64,000 bases of DNA from Rhodococcus jostii NBRC 16295 (GTDB lineage: Bacteria > Actinomycetota > Actinomycetes > Mycobacteriales > Mycobacteriaceae), in contig NZ_BCWY01000022.1 of NCBI RefSeq assembly GCF_001894825.1, positions 48,637-112,636 of the forward strand, read 5' to 3'. The notes beneath the pieces were generated by a model that was not told where the DNA came from, did not search any database, and saw only the letters and a list, made by a program, of their open reading frames with translations. The translations under genes and the position numbers were made by a program. Positions 17,496 through 26,264 of the stretch are shown here, one piece after another (position 1 is the first letter of the stretch; each line of letters opens with the position of its first letter).

Positions 17496-18440
17496 CTACA
17501 GGTCGAGGACCAGTCGTGGGCCGAGGGCGCGGGACACGCAAATCATCATCGAAGTGCCTGCCTCCCGCTCGTCGTCGCCGAGGAGCAGGTCGCGGTGGTC
17601 GGGCACGCCGTCGAGTACCTTCGTCTCACACGTGCCGCAGACGCCCTCTCCGCAGGAGGTCGGGACGACGACGCCTATGCCAGCCAGCGCGTCGACGATC
17701 GACTGCCCCGGCGCTACCGAGCAGACCACGCCACTGCGTTCGGCGACGACGGTGAACCCGTCCGTCGGCGCGTCTGTGATGGCGCCGGAAAACCGCTCCA
17801 GGTGCAGCGACCCCGCGGGCCACGGCTTGCACAACCGCTGCACGGCGTCGAGCAGACCGGTGGGGCCGCAGCAGTAGACCTCGGTGTCTGGCCGAGGCGT
17901 ACCCAGCAGAGCGGGGAGGTCCACAAGCCCGAGCTCGTCCTCCGGGACCAGTTGCACCCGGTCTCCATAGCGCTGTAGCTCGCCGGCGAAGGCCATCGAG
18001 TCGCGGGTCCGCCCGCCGTAGACGAGTGTCCACTCGTTGCCGTCCCGCTCTGCCTGTGTGATCATGGCGAGAATCGGGGTGATCCCGATTCCGCCGGCGA
18101 TGAACAGAGTCCGGTGCCGGGCAGCGAAGGTGAAGTTGTTCCGTGGCCCACGCGCGGGAATCACGTCTCCGATGCGCAGTTGCGTGTGTATGTGCTCGGA
18201 GCCACCGCGACCTTGCGGCGCGCGCAGCACCGCGATCTCGTAGCCCGCATCGTCCCGGGGGTCGCCACACAGTGAGTACTGGCGCACCAGTCCGTTCGGC
18301 AGCAGCACGTCGATGTGCGCGCCGGGCTCCCAGCCTGGCAGCGGGGTGCGGTCGCGACGCTCCAGGCGCACCTGCCGCACCCCCGCTGCCGGAGAGGCTA
18401 CGGCGGTGACCTCGAGTGGAAACTCGGGATCACTGGTCAT
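17496..18440 (-). CDS. PDR/VanB-type oxidoreductase, reductase partner of the Rieske oxygenase
   Basis: A 314-residue reductase with three domains in order: an FMN/flavin-binding barrel (VRQYSLCGDP), an NAD-binding domain (LFIAGGIGITPILAMI, VYCCGPTGLLDAV) and a C-terminal plant-type [2Fe-2S] ferredoxin with CGEGVCGTC and a later MICVSR cysteine. It passes electrons from NAD(P)H to the oxygenase. The ATG overlaps the 3' end of the Rieske gene by 11 bases, so the two are translated together. This architecture accompanies aromatic demethylases and betaine/stachydrine-type oxygenases. Confidence 0.92.
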   Translation of the reverse strand: MTSDPEFPLEVTAVASPAAGVRQVRLERRDRTPLPGWEPGAHIDVLLPNGLVRQYSLCGDPRDDAGYEIAVLRAPQGRGGSEHIHTQLRIGDVIPARGPRNNFTFAARHRTLFIAGGIGITPILAMITQAERDGNEWTLVYGGRTRDSMAFAGELQRYGDRVQLVPEDELGLVDLPALLGTPRPDTEVYCCGPTGLLDAVQRLCKPWPAGSLHLERFSGAITDAPTDGFTVVAERSGVVCSVAPGQSIVDALAGIGVVVPTSCGEGVCGTCETKVLDGVPDHRDLLLGDDEREAGTSMMICVSRALGPRLVLDL

Positions 18441-19632
18441 CGCGACCGCCGAAGCTGATGGATTGCGCTACGTCCCAGCGTCCGGTGAGGTAGGCGGAGG
18501 CGAGCTGGGCCTGGAAGGCGCGCACGCCGTCCTCCCGCGCGTCGAAGGGGCCAGGCCGGTACCCGTTGCTCAGCAGGCCCTGGTACACGGACTCGCAGGC
18601 CGCGAAGTCCTGTCGGTTGGTGATGTCCCAGAACCCCGCGGCGTACGAGGGGTCGAAACCGGGGCGCTCGGCCACGTGGCGGGGGAAGAGCCAGGAGCAC
18701 TCCACGAACGTCTCACCGGGTGACAGCGGCACCAGACGGTGGGTCATCACGTAGTCCGGCTGCAGGGTGAGCAGCAGATTGGGTGCGAGCATGAAGTAGA
18801 TCGTCCGACGGGCCTGCTCGTCGCTGATCCCGGCGATGCGCTCCCCGTCGCTGCGGCCGTCGAGGCTCATGGTTTCGGCATCCTCGCGCAACTCCAACGG
18901 TCCGCCCAGCCACATGCCGGTGTGCCGCAGGCCCATCGCCGTCTCCGGCGGGCTGACCCGGCAGAGCTCCGGGTGGATCGAGGGGCAGTGGTAGCACTCG
19001 AGGTAGTTCTCGATCACCAATTTCCAATTGGTCTGGAGCGTGTAGCTGTGCGACTCGCCGACGACCATGTCCGTGGGATCCCAGGGGGCGACGACATCGG
19101 TCAGATTGCCGACCCACTCACTGAAGTCGGGGGCGTCGTCGGAGGCGTTGACGAAAATCCAGCCGAACCATTCGACCGAGCGTAACCCGACAAGCGGCCA
19201 TTCCTCTTTGGCGAGGCTCTCCGTGCCGGTGAACTGCGTCGCGGAGCGGAGCGCGCCGTCGAGCTCGTAGACCCACGAGTGGTACGGGCAGTGCACGACT
19301 CTCTTGTTCGTGCACGTGTCTACCGCCAACAATTCGTGCCCCCGGTGCCGGCACGCGTTGTAGAAGGCGTGGATGGTGCCGGAGGCATCGCGGGTCAGCA
19401 GGATGCCCTGGGTGCCGACCCGGACGGCGCGCTGGTCGCCGGGCGTGCCGACGTCGCTGCTGCGCCCTACACAGACCCAGGCGGCCTCCATTAGGTGTTT
19501 GCGCTCCCAGTCGAGGACGTCGGGGGACAGGTAGGCTTCCGCCGGAAGCGTCCGTGCATCGGAGAGTTGTTCTTGCAGTACGGAGTCCAGCGCAGCAGGG
19601 GTGAGGGGTGCGGGCGGGAGGGCGGTGGTCAT
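18430..19632 (-). CDS. Rieske non-heme iron oxygenase, large subunit
   Basis: A 400-residue alpha subunit, starting at the ATG at 19632. The Rieske cluster is CRHRGH (Cys94, His96) and CPYHSW (Cys115, His118). The mononuclear iron site is in ENYLECYHCPSIH (His215, His220). The overall pattern with YNACRHRG and TNWKLVIENYLECYHC recalls the choline/glycine-betaine/stachydrine monooxygenase branch, which oxidatively removes N-methyl groups or hydroxylates quaternary amines. With its reductase partner it probably starts breakdown of an N-methylated or related compound; this fits the nearby amine oxidase and amino-acid-type permeases but is inference. Confidence 0.92.
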   Translation of the reverse strand: MTTALPPAPLTPAALDSVLQEQLSDARTLPAEAYLSPDVLDWERKHLMEAAWVCVGRSSDVGTPGDQRAVRVGTQGILLTRDASGTIHAFYNACRHRGHELLAVDTCTNKRVVHCPYHSWVYELDGALRSATQFTGTESLAKEEWPLVGLRSVEWFGWIFVNASDDAPDFSEWVGNLTDVVAPWDPTDMVVGESHSYTLQTNWKLVIENYLECYHCPSIHPELCRVSPPETAMGLRHTGMWLGGPLELREDAETMSLDGRSDGERIAGISDEQARRTIYFMLAPNLLLTLQPDYVMTHRLVPLSPGETFVECSWLFPRHVAERPGFDPSYAAGFWDITNRQDFAACESVYQGLLSNGYRPGPFDAREDGVRAFQAQLASAYLTGRWDVAQSISFGGRDDQ

Positions 19633-19746
19633 GTCGTCTCCATCGTGGGGAGTGCGGATCAAGTAAGAATGAACTTAATCACTAATTCGACCCGCCAACA
19701 TATACGCGTGCACAGTTTGAGGCGCGCATTCTGTGCATGCCCACAC
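19633..19746 (-). promoter_or_regulatory. Promoter/operator region of the Rieske genes, first copy
   Basis: An inverted repeat TGCACAG (19709-19715) and CTGTGCA (19731-19737), 29 bases end to end, lies 77-103 bases upstream of the Rieske start. Together with the nearby GAATGAACTTAATCAC it recurs at 27870-27950 upstream of the aldehyde dehydrogenase with the same spacing. I infer a site for the PucR-type regulator encoded just upstream. Confidence 0.6.
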
Positions 19747-20502
19747 TCAGGTGGTGCTTGATACGTACTCTCTGAGGAGATCGTCGGAGGCGGGCGTCTG
19801 GATTCCGAAGGTGACCCCGAATGGATCGGCGAGCACGGCGAAGGGACCCATCGCTGATTCGGTGGCCGGCACCCGGACCCGGGCGCCGAGGTCGCTCAGG
19901 CGGGCCACCTCCGCTTCGAGGTCGAGAACTCGCAGGAAGGGGATCCAGTGCGGCGCAACGGCAGAAGGTAGGACGTCGAGCATGTCCACTACGCCGGCGC
20001 CTGGACGGTCTGCGAACACCAGCAGGCGGTAGTTGCCCGGGCCGGGCGCAGGCTCGTCGATCACCTCACAGGCCAGCGTCCGGGCGTAGTAGGCCGCGGC
20101 TTCTTCGGCCAGCGGCGTGTACAGATCGACAAAGGCCACGTCCCCCAGCTGCCGACTCGAGGGTCGGGGACCGGCCAGCTCGGTCAGGGCGAACAGTGCT
20201 CCGTCGGGCGCGGAATACACGGGCAGCGTTTGGCCGTCGGCAAGTACCGTGCCTGCCGGGCGGGCGCCGAGGTCGAGGGCGCGGCGGCCGGCGGCGGCGC
20301 TGTCGGTGGTGCCGAAGCAGGGTACCCAGCATCCTGACGGTGGTGTGGGTACGTCACCGGCGGGTACGAACGAGATGCGTTGTCCGGAGTCGTCGCCGTC
20401 GCGCGCGTGGTCCATGGCGAGGGTGTAGAACGCTTGACTGGCCGTGGTGTCACCGCCCACGAAAAGGACGGTGTCGAGGGCGATCTGGGCGCTGTCGGTC
20501 AT
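19747..20502 (-). CDS. VOC (glyoxalase/bleomycin-resistance fold) family protein
   Basis: A 251-residue protein with two VOC modules. The first half includes VLFVGGDTTASQAFYTLAMDHARDG and the repeat-type ending GALFALTELAGP; the second includes GDVAFVDLYTPLAEEAAAYYARTLACEVI and FAVLADPFGVTFGIQTP. The fold supports metal-dependent lyases, dioxygenases and simple binding proteins, and the metal ligands are not clear by eye. Its ATG overlaps the PucR stop (ATGA), and it precedes the Rieske operon by 114 bases. A damaged second copy lies at 27971-28490. Confidence 0.8.
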   Translation of the reverse strand: MTDSAQIALDTVLFVGGDTTASQAFYTLAMDHARDGDDSGQRISFVPAGDVPTPPSGCWVPCFGTTDSAAAGRRALDLGARPAGTVLADGQTLPVYSAPDGALFALTELAGPRPSSRQLGDVAFVDLYTPLAEEAAAYYARTLACEVIDEPAPGPGNYRLLVFADRPGAGVVDMLDVLPSAVAPHWIPFLRVLDLEAEVARLSDLGARVRVPATESAMGPFAVLADPFGVTFGIQTPASDDLLREYVSSTT

Positions 20503-21647
20503 TGTGGTCCCCGTCCGTCGAGTAGTGACGACAGGTCGGCGGCGGAGCCGAGTTCCCAGCCGGTCGTGGCGAGCCAGAAGTGTGTGCGGCTGCTCGGCGA
20601 ATCGATATCGCGGCCGGTGAGTTCCTCGATCAATTTCAGCCGGTTGCGTAAAGTGTTGCGGTGCACGAACAGTGCCGTCGCAGTCGCCGCCGGTGCGCAG
20701 TCCTCGGCCAGGTAGCGGCGCAGCGTGGTCACGAGTGAGGTGCCGTTCTTGCGGTCGTACTCGAGGAGCGGCGCCAGTGCCTCGGCCGCTAGATCGCCCA
20801 GCGGCATCCCGGCCTCGATACTGGCGATCAGCAGTGCCGTGGCCAGATCCTGGATCCGGTGCACGTGCACGCCGTGCCCTTCAGCCAGGGCGTTGCGCGC
20901 CTCGAAATAGCCCAGACGAAGACCGCGAACCCCAACGCGCGGCTTGCTCACCCCCACGCGGGCGTCCGGTCCCAGACCGGTGAGGTGCTCGTGGCACAGT
21001 CGGGCCACGAACAGTCCGGCGCCCTCGGGGACAACCAGGACGACGCGGTCGTGCACGATGGCACGCAGGTGCGGGTCGTGCTGCTGGCTCAGCAGGGTGT
21101 GCAAGTTCCACGGGTAGGAGCGGAGCCGTCGAGGCGGACAAGCCACGGACCCGACGACTACCTCATGTGCCTTGGCGGCGTCCAAGCCGTGCTCGCCGAG
21201 CCGCCGCGCGGCCTCCTGTTCACTGGATTGACCGGCGATGACGTCCTCGAGCACCTGGCCCAGCAGCTCCCGTCGCCCGCTCAATACGGCGTGCCGGCGG
21301 GACAGCTCGATGCCGGCCAGCGTCGCGGCGAACGCGAGCAGCGCCGGTGGGATGTCCTGTCCCCGCGCGCACAGCACAGCGACCGGCTCGCCTTCCAACT
21401 CCACCGGCCGGAGCATGCAGCCCGCCACCAGTTCCCCGGGCGGGGGCGAGGCAGCGACCAGTTCCTCAGCCTGCCACTCGGCCCTCGCTGGAACGCTGAC
21501 CAGCACCCCACCGCGCAGATCGATCACGGCCACCGGTGCGGCAGAGAGCCCGTGGAGCGCGGTCACCAGCGCATACAGCGGCCGCTCAGCGGTCAGCGCG
21601 TCGGCCAGAACACGGTGGTCGGCGAGGTCAGGGTCGGCCGACGTCAT
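20499..21647 (-). CDS. PucR/CdaR-type transcriptional regulator
   Basis: A 382-residue regulator; the ATG at 21647 has AGGA 9 bases upstream. The C-terminal helix-turn-helix of the PucR type is DCAPAATATALFVHRNTLRNRLKLIEELTG, followed by FWLATTGW. The middle holds a GGDEF-like domain typical of CdaR proteins (VLVVPEGAGLFVARLCHEHL); the N-terminal half includes VAVIDLRGGVLVSVPAR, a GAF/PAS-like sensor. Such proteins usually activate adjacent nitrogen- or sugar-acid-use genes. It is probably the activator of the Rieske genes and, through the duplicated operator, perhaps of the aldehyde dehydrogenase operon too. Confidence 0.88.
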   Translation of the reverse strand: MTSADPDLADHRVLADALTAERPLYALVTALHGLSAAPVAVIDLRGGVLVSVPARAEWQAEELVAASPPPGELVAGCMLRPVELEGEPVAVLCARGQDIPPALLAFAATLAGIELSRRHAVLSGRRELLGQVLEDVIAGQSSEQEAARRLGEHGLDAAKAHEVVVGSVACPPRRLRSYPWNLHTLLSQQHDPHLRAIVHDRVVLVVPEGAGLFVARLCHEHLTGLGPDARVGVSKPRVGVRGLRLGYFEARNALAEGHGVHVHRIQDLATALLIASIEAGMPLGDLAAEALAPLLEYDRKNGTSLVTTLRRYLAEDCAPAATATALFVHRNTLRNRLKLIEELTGRDIDSPSSRTHFWLATTGWELGSAADLSSLLDGRGPQ

Positions 21648-21791
21648 AGCGTGCATCCTACGCACGTGCGACGTGGGTCACGCCAGTCGATGTCGGCGCG
21701 GAACCGGTAGGCGATTCCTCCGAGACCTACGGAGCCAAACGCGGAAAAGTGCGGACTTCTCGACGTCGACGCGATCACCACTGCCGTTGAT

Positions 21792-21890
21792 TCAGCGTGC
21801 CGGCGACGCAGCCGGAGGTGTTGTCCGCGAAGAGGAAGGGCAAGCGCTGCCCCCGCCGAGCACGGCGACGTTGACTTCTCGCTCGTTCAC
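21792..21890 (-). pseudogene. Truncated start of an NAD(P)/FAD-dependent enzyme, coupled to lysR
   Basis: A GTG at 21890 overlaps the lysR stop (GTGA) and has AGGAG upstream. It opens MNEREVNVAVLGGGSA, the start of a Rossmann dinucleotide-binding fold, then stops after 32 codons. The remainder is not visible downstream, so this looks like the stub of a gene whose body was deleted. Confidence 0.55.
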
Positions 21891-22786
21891 TGTGGCTCCT
21901 CTTCCGAGTACGTGGCGAGGCCCGCGTCGAGGACTGCCTCGCGAAGGAACCGCACGACCTTCCGGGTGATTTCCCAGCGCAGTTGCGCGGCCGGCAGGAC
22001 CGTCCAGTATTGGCCTTTGTACGTGACCTCCGAGGGGAGGACGCGGATCAGGGACGGGCGCCTGCGTGCGATGTAGGAGGGCATGACGGCAATCCCCGCC
22101 CCTGCCAGTGCTGCTTCCTCGTGTATCAGGAGATTGTTGGACTGTAATCGGATGATGTTGGGCAGCAGCGGTCTGAGAGTCGCAAAGTCGGGTACGGCTG
22201 CGAGTGGGTCCTCCGCATACCAGCACAGGACGTGGTGCTGTAGGTCCTCGATCCGACTGATTCCGGGGTGTTCGCGCAGGTAGTCCTCGGTAGCGTAGAG
22301 CCCGATTTCGTAGGTGACGAGTTCTTGGGTCCTCACCCGGGGAGACGTGGGCTTGGTGCGGACCACCGCCGCGTCGTAGGACACTCCGTCACGGCTGGCC
22401 AGGGAGTCCGCGGTCACGATACGAAGGATGATCCCGCTCTCGGCGATCAGGCGACCGCAGCGCGGTGCCAGGACTGTGGCCGCGAACCCGTCCGGGGCCA
22501 GGACGGTCCATTCTTCGGGGCTGGAGACGATCGGGTCGCCGTCCGCGAACACCTCGACACCGAGGGAGACCATGCGCGCGGCCGGTAGTAGACCTTCGCC
22601 CGTGGGTGTCAGCTTCCACCCAGCCGTGCTTCGGCTGAAGAGTCGAGTGCCGAGCGTTTTCTCCAGCCGACCGATCCGGCGGCTGACGGTGGTGTAGTCG
22701 ACCCCCAGCTCTTGGCTGGCGCGGACCAGCGATTTGGCCTCGGCCACGACGTGGAAGTACTTCACGTCTTCCGCGTCCACTCTCAT
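21887..22786 (-). CDS. LysR-family transcriptional regulator
   Basis: A 299-residue regulator. The N-terminal winged helix-turn-helix (about residues 5-64) reads KYFHVVAEAKSLVRASQELGVDYTTVSRRIGRLEKTLGTRLFSRS. The rest is a periplasmic-binding-like effector domain ending with the usual segment VMPSYIARRRPSLIRVLP. It lies between the PucR unit and the APC permease on the same strand, but the partner gene it would normally control has been truncated to a 32-codon stub at 21792. Its present targets are unknown. Confidence 0.9.
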   Translation of the reverse strand: MRVDAEDVKYFHVVAEAKSLVRASQELGVDYTTVSRRIGRLEKTLGTRLFSRSTAGWKLTPTGEGLLPAARMVSLGVEVFADGDPIVSSPEEWTVLAPDGFAATVLAPRCGRLIAESGIILRIVTADSLASRDGVSYDAAVVRTKPTSPRVRTQELVTYEIGLYATEDYLREHPGISRIEDLQHHVLCWYAEDPLAAVPDFATLRPLLPNIIRLQSNNLLIHEEAALAGAGIAVMPSYIARRRPSLIRVLPSEVTYKGQYWTVLPAAQLRWEITRKVVRFLREAVLDAGLATYSEEEPQ

Positions 22787-22880
22787 TTCGATCCCCTCAT
22801 TGCCGATTTCACTTCGATGCGATCCGGACGGTCAGCGATGCGGGACCGTTGCCACTGCCCGGAAACGAGAGATCCGAGTG

Positions 22881-22922
22881 CGTTGTGCATCCCGCGAGTT
22901 GACGTTCGCGGGATGCACAACG
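22881..22922 (-). terminator. Perfect 17-bp hairpin downstream of the APC permease
   Basis: Arms CGTTGTGCATCCCGCGA and its exact complement with an 8-base loop lie 112 bases beyond the permease stop and 95 bases before the lysR start. It probably ends the permease-amine oxidase-aldehyde dehydrogenase transcript. There is no T run, so a regulatory site is possible. Confidence 0.6.
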
Positions 22923-23033
22923 TTTGTAGCGCTCAGCGGGATTCCGGGGTCGACCACCGCACCTGGAGCGGGCGAGCTCGAACTGACCGAGGTTCATCGC
23001 CTTGTCTGCGGGGCGTAGTGCTTGCAGGGTTCC

Positions 23034-24569
23034 TCACAGATGTTCTTTCTCGAGTTCGGTGGGCGTCATCGGGTCACTGTGCTTCGCGCGGGTGGGCGAA
23101 GCATGCATCTGCCGCATCTCGTGCTCGAGGGCGAGAGCGTCGGCACCCTGAGGCATCGCCGGAGCGGGAAGCCGCCAGAGCATGGGAAGTTTGTCTTGGA
23201 CCACGCGCCGATACGCATAGAGAACGACCGAGAACAGCAGAACAGCCACCGCGACCAGAGACTCCCTGGCGCCCCCATAGCCCAGCAGTTCGGGATTCAG
23301 GACGCCGATCACTGTGATGAAGACATTGAACACCACCAGGACTGCCACGACAGGAATCCAGCCTTTGCTCCGCCGAATCGGCCGTGGCCAGTTCGGTCGG
23401 TCCTTACGCAGCAAGAGGAATGCCGCCAAGCCCAGGATTATCGCCAGCAGGTAGCCGAGGTTGCTCGCCAGCAAAATACTCACCGGATGGCCCACCAGGA
23501 CCATGACAGTCGCGTTGAGGAGCACGTCCAGAGTCAGGGACCGGCCAGGCACACCCCAACGGTTGACCCAGTCGAGTTGCTTGATGGTCATGCCTTCCTG
23601 CGCTAGCCCGAAGAGCGCGCGGCCCCCGTCGGCGGTCGTGGAGATGATAGAGATCAGCAGGGCCGACGCGATCACGATCGTTCCGATCCAGGCCGCGCCA
23701 CCGAACGCCTGGTCGAATGCCACAGCGACATAATTCACCGGGTTGTCCCGAATTGCGTCCTCTCCAAGACCGCCTGCGAGGGCGGTCGGGACGACGACGA
23801 ACAATACGATCATGAACAACGAAATTCGCGACATGGCCTTGGAAGTGTCGCGGGCGGTGTCCTTGTACTCGGGTGCGAACGAAGCAACGATCTCGCCCGC
23901 GTAGATCGTCCACGCGGTCACGTAGAACACGACAGCGACCGTTCGCCAGTCGCCCGTGACCGACCACGACAAGTTGGTCGTCGACCAATGGATCGACGGG
24001 CTGACCAGGCACGCCACCGTTATTACCGCTAGACCCGCGACAACCAGCAACCCGAGCACCTTGTTGACCGTGGCGCCGAACTTCAAACCGAAGTAGTTGA
24101 AGGCCCAGGCGAACAGCATGGCACCGAGAGCGAAGAGGTGTTCGAGGCCTAGTTTGTTGCCGAAGATGCCGAAGGTGAGAGTGTTGTCCTGAAACCAGGT
24201 CGCCTCGATCAATTCTCCGAAGACGACCGAGGCCATCGAGATGGACAGTGACCAACCGAGCCAGTAGCCGAACGCAGCGACGGCTCCAAGCGGGGCAAAA
24301 TACTTCTTCCAGCCCTCGATTGCGTAGCGTGCGACCCCTCCGGAGTCGCGGGGGAACATTGCCGCCATCTCCGCAAAGACTTGGCATTGCAGGAAGCTGA
24401 TGACAGCGCCGATGAACCAGACCGTAATTGCGGTCCACGCGCCGACTACGCCGAGCAGGTACCCGAACGTCACGAACAACCCAACCGGCAGGGTCAGCGC
24501 CATGGCCATGCCATCGCGCCAGGTGAGCTTCTTGGCGAGTCTTCGATGGTCCATGCTGTTTTCGGTCAT
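23034..24569 (-). CDS. APC-superfamily amino acid/amine permease, copy 1
   Basis: A 511-residue permease with about 12 hydrophobic helices; the ATG at 24569 has AAAGGACG upstream. Early residues VTFGYLLGVVGAWTAITVWF and the segment MFPRDSGGVARYAIEGWKK match APC transporters, as does FAPEYKDTARDTSKAM in the middle. A near-identical gene lies in the opposite direction at 34032-35558. It follows the amine oxidase and aldehyde dehydrogenase, so it probably imports the amine or amino acid they degrade. The C-terminal tail differs from copy 2. Confidence 0.9.
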   Translation of the reverse strand: MTENSMDHRRLAKKLTWRDGMAMALTLPVGLFVTFGYLLGVVGAWTAITVWFIGAVISFLQCQVFAEMAAMFPRDSGGVARYAIEGWKKYFAPLGAVAAFGYWLGWSLSISMASVVFGELIEATWFQDNTLTFGIFGNKLGLEHLFALGAMLFAWAFNYFGLKFGATVNKVLGLLVVAGLAVITVACLVSPSIHWSTTNLSWSVTGDWRTVAVVFYVTAWTIYAGEIVASFAPEYKDTARDTSKAMSRISLFMIVLFVVVPTALAGGLGEDAIRDNPVNYVAVAFDQAFGGAAWIGTIVIASALLISIISTTADGGRALFGLAQEGMTIKQLDWVNRWGVPGRSLTLDVLLNATVMVLVGHPVSILLASNLGYLLAIILGLAAFLLLRKDRPNWPRPIRRSKGWIPVVAVLVVFNVFITVIGVLNPELLGYGGARESLVAVAVLLFSVVLYAYRRVVQDKLPMLWRLPAPAMPQGADALALEHEMRQMHASPTRAKHSDPMTPTELEKEHL

Positions 24570-24773
24570 GTCTCGTCCTTTGTTGTTACTGTATGTCCCC
24601 CCGGTTGTCAGGTCGACGCGATCACGTTGCCCGGACACCGCCCGATGATCCGTACGACGGCAGGGCCGGGACGCTAGGCCGCCACTAGCGTCCCGGCCGG
24701 CAGGCCTGGCCTTCATCCCCGACTTCGTGTCCATTCGAGTGGCGCGAGTGTGGGACAAACCCGTGACGTGGGG

Positions 24774-26105
24774 CTAGCCATGATGCCCAGAGATCTGCGC
24801 ATGAACCTCTCGATCAGCCCGGATTCCTGTTTCGATTGCGCCATCGATAAACCCGTTCCATCCGTTGGCGATATCCGAACCAGCAAAGAACAGCCTGCCT
24901 TCGGGCTTTTGTAGCTCGGCGAGCAAATTCGTTGTCTGGCCCGGTCTGAACATGCACCACGTGCCGCGAGAAAATTCGTCACTCGCCCAGTCGTGGCCTG
25001 TGGTAGCGACGACTTCCAGATCCCCAAATAGTTTTTGCAGTTCCGCACCGACTTGGTCAATGTCATTGGCATTCAAATCTGCCCCTTCGGGACCGAATGC
25101 GATCAGCAACTGGCCGTCATCGAGAACCTTGTCCGTGACGACATAGTTGATCAAGTGGTTCTCCGGAGCAACGGCGAAGAAGGGCTTGGGTAAGTCGCCT
25201 CGAACGTGCACCCACGCTTTCGAACCACGACCGGGCTGGCCCTCGGAGATTCCGGTCTGTTTCGCGGCGGATAGTGCGGGACTGAATTCAATTGCACCGA
25301 GGGTGTTCAACGGTGCGGCGACGACCACGTATGTGGCCCGCAAGGTATCGCCTTGTCGGGTGGTAACGATCACTTCTTCATCGGATTGTTCCACCGCGGA
25401 AACCGGAGTGCTCAGCCGAATTTCGGCCGAGGAGTCGTCCGCGATGGCCTGGATCAGAGAGCGTGTTCCGTTCTTGAGTTTGTAGCGCCCTACCGTATCG
25501 AAAACTGCGTTGATGTCGAATCCGCTGAGTGCATACCAACGCAGCGCGGCAACCAGGCCGACGTCCCGACACGGAGCGGAGCCCATGGCCGTCCACAAGC
25601 CGTTGGCCAGGTCTTTCTCTTCTGGAGTCAGGTCGAGTTCGTCGATCCGATCTTGGATCGACAACTTGTCGACCACCTCTAATGCGTCCTTGTGGAAGAA
25701 GGGCTCGAATGGTCGCTCGAGAACTTCCCGGGCGTCCTGAACGACCATCTCCATGAGGGACTCGATGGCCGAGGAGGCCTCCTCGTAGGGGACGCTCTTT
25801 CGATGGCCTCCAGTCACCGTGGCTGCGATTTCAGGCGCGGAGACTCCGATGGTTTCGACAAGCTCCAGGTTGTACCGCGAGATCTCCGCGAATGCATGTG
25901 GCTGGAACCAGTGGACCCACGTGCCGCCCAACTCCAGCGAATGTCCCGGCAGAGCGTCGTCTTTGTACCATGTTCTGCCTCCAATGCGATCCCTGCCTTC
26001 CAGCACCACCACGTCGTATCCCCGGCGACTGAGTTCCCGAGAGGCGGTGATGCCGGCGAAGCCGGCGCCAATGATCACAACATCACACGACTGATTATTT
26101 CCCAT
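24774..26105 (-). CDS. Flavin-dependent amine oxidase
   Basis: A 443-residue flavin monoamine-oxidase-family protein. The FAD motif is DVVIIGAGFAGITASRELSRRGYDVVVLEGRDRIGGRTW, followed by GGTWVHWF; the C-terminal FAD contact is LFFAGSDIANGWNGFIDGAIETG. Such enzymes oxidise amines to imines that hydrolyse to aldehydes, releasing peroxide. The aldehyde dehydrogenase 159 bases upstream would take the product, and the APC permease downstream would import the amine. The start is chosen as the ATG at 26105; the frame is open 7 codons further with GTG and TTG alternatives, and the SD is weak. The substrate is unknown; putrescine-type amines are one possibility. Confidence 0.88.
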   Translation of the reverse strand: MGNNQSCDVVIIGAGFAGITASRELSRRGYDVVVLEGRDRIGGRTWYKDDALPGHSLELGGTWVHWFQPHAFAEISRYNLELVETIGVSAPEIAATVTGGHRKSVPYEEASSAIESLMEMVVQDAREVLERPFEPFFHKDALEVVDKLSIQDRIDELDLTPEEKDLANGLWTAMGSAPCRDVGLVAALRWYALSGFDINAVFDTVGRYKLKNGTRSLIQAIADDSSAEIRLSTPVSAVEQSDEEVIVTTRQGDTLRATYVVVAAPLNTLGAIEFSPALSAAKQTGISEGQPGRGSKAWVHVRGDLPKPFFAVAPENHLINYVVTDKVLDDGQLLIAFGPEGADLNANDIDQVGAELQKLFGDLEVVATTGHDWASDEFSRGTWCMFRPGQTTNLLAELQKPEGRLFFAGSDIANGWNGFIDGAIETGIRADREVHAQISGHHG

Positions 26106-26264
26106 GTCCTCATCCACTAATAGCAAAGAATTTGGCTATCGGTGATACACCGATTTGGTCACCTTCGGAACGGAGTAACGTCCCAGGACTTGCGGAGTTA
26201 CTGTCCTCCAGCTATCTACACGTCACGCGGCCTCGAATAGGCACTCCCTCACTCCATGAACGCT

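Noticed and set aside
22881..22922. A riboswitch or small RNA upstream of lysR
   Set aside because: It is a simple perfect hairpin without further conserved structure, better explained as a terminator of the permease transcript.
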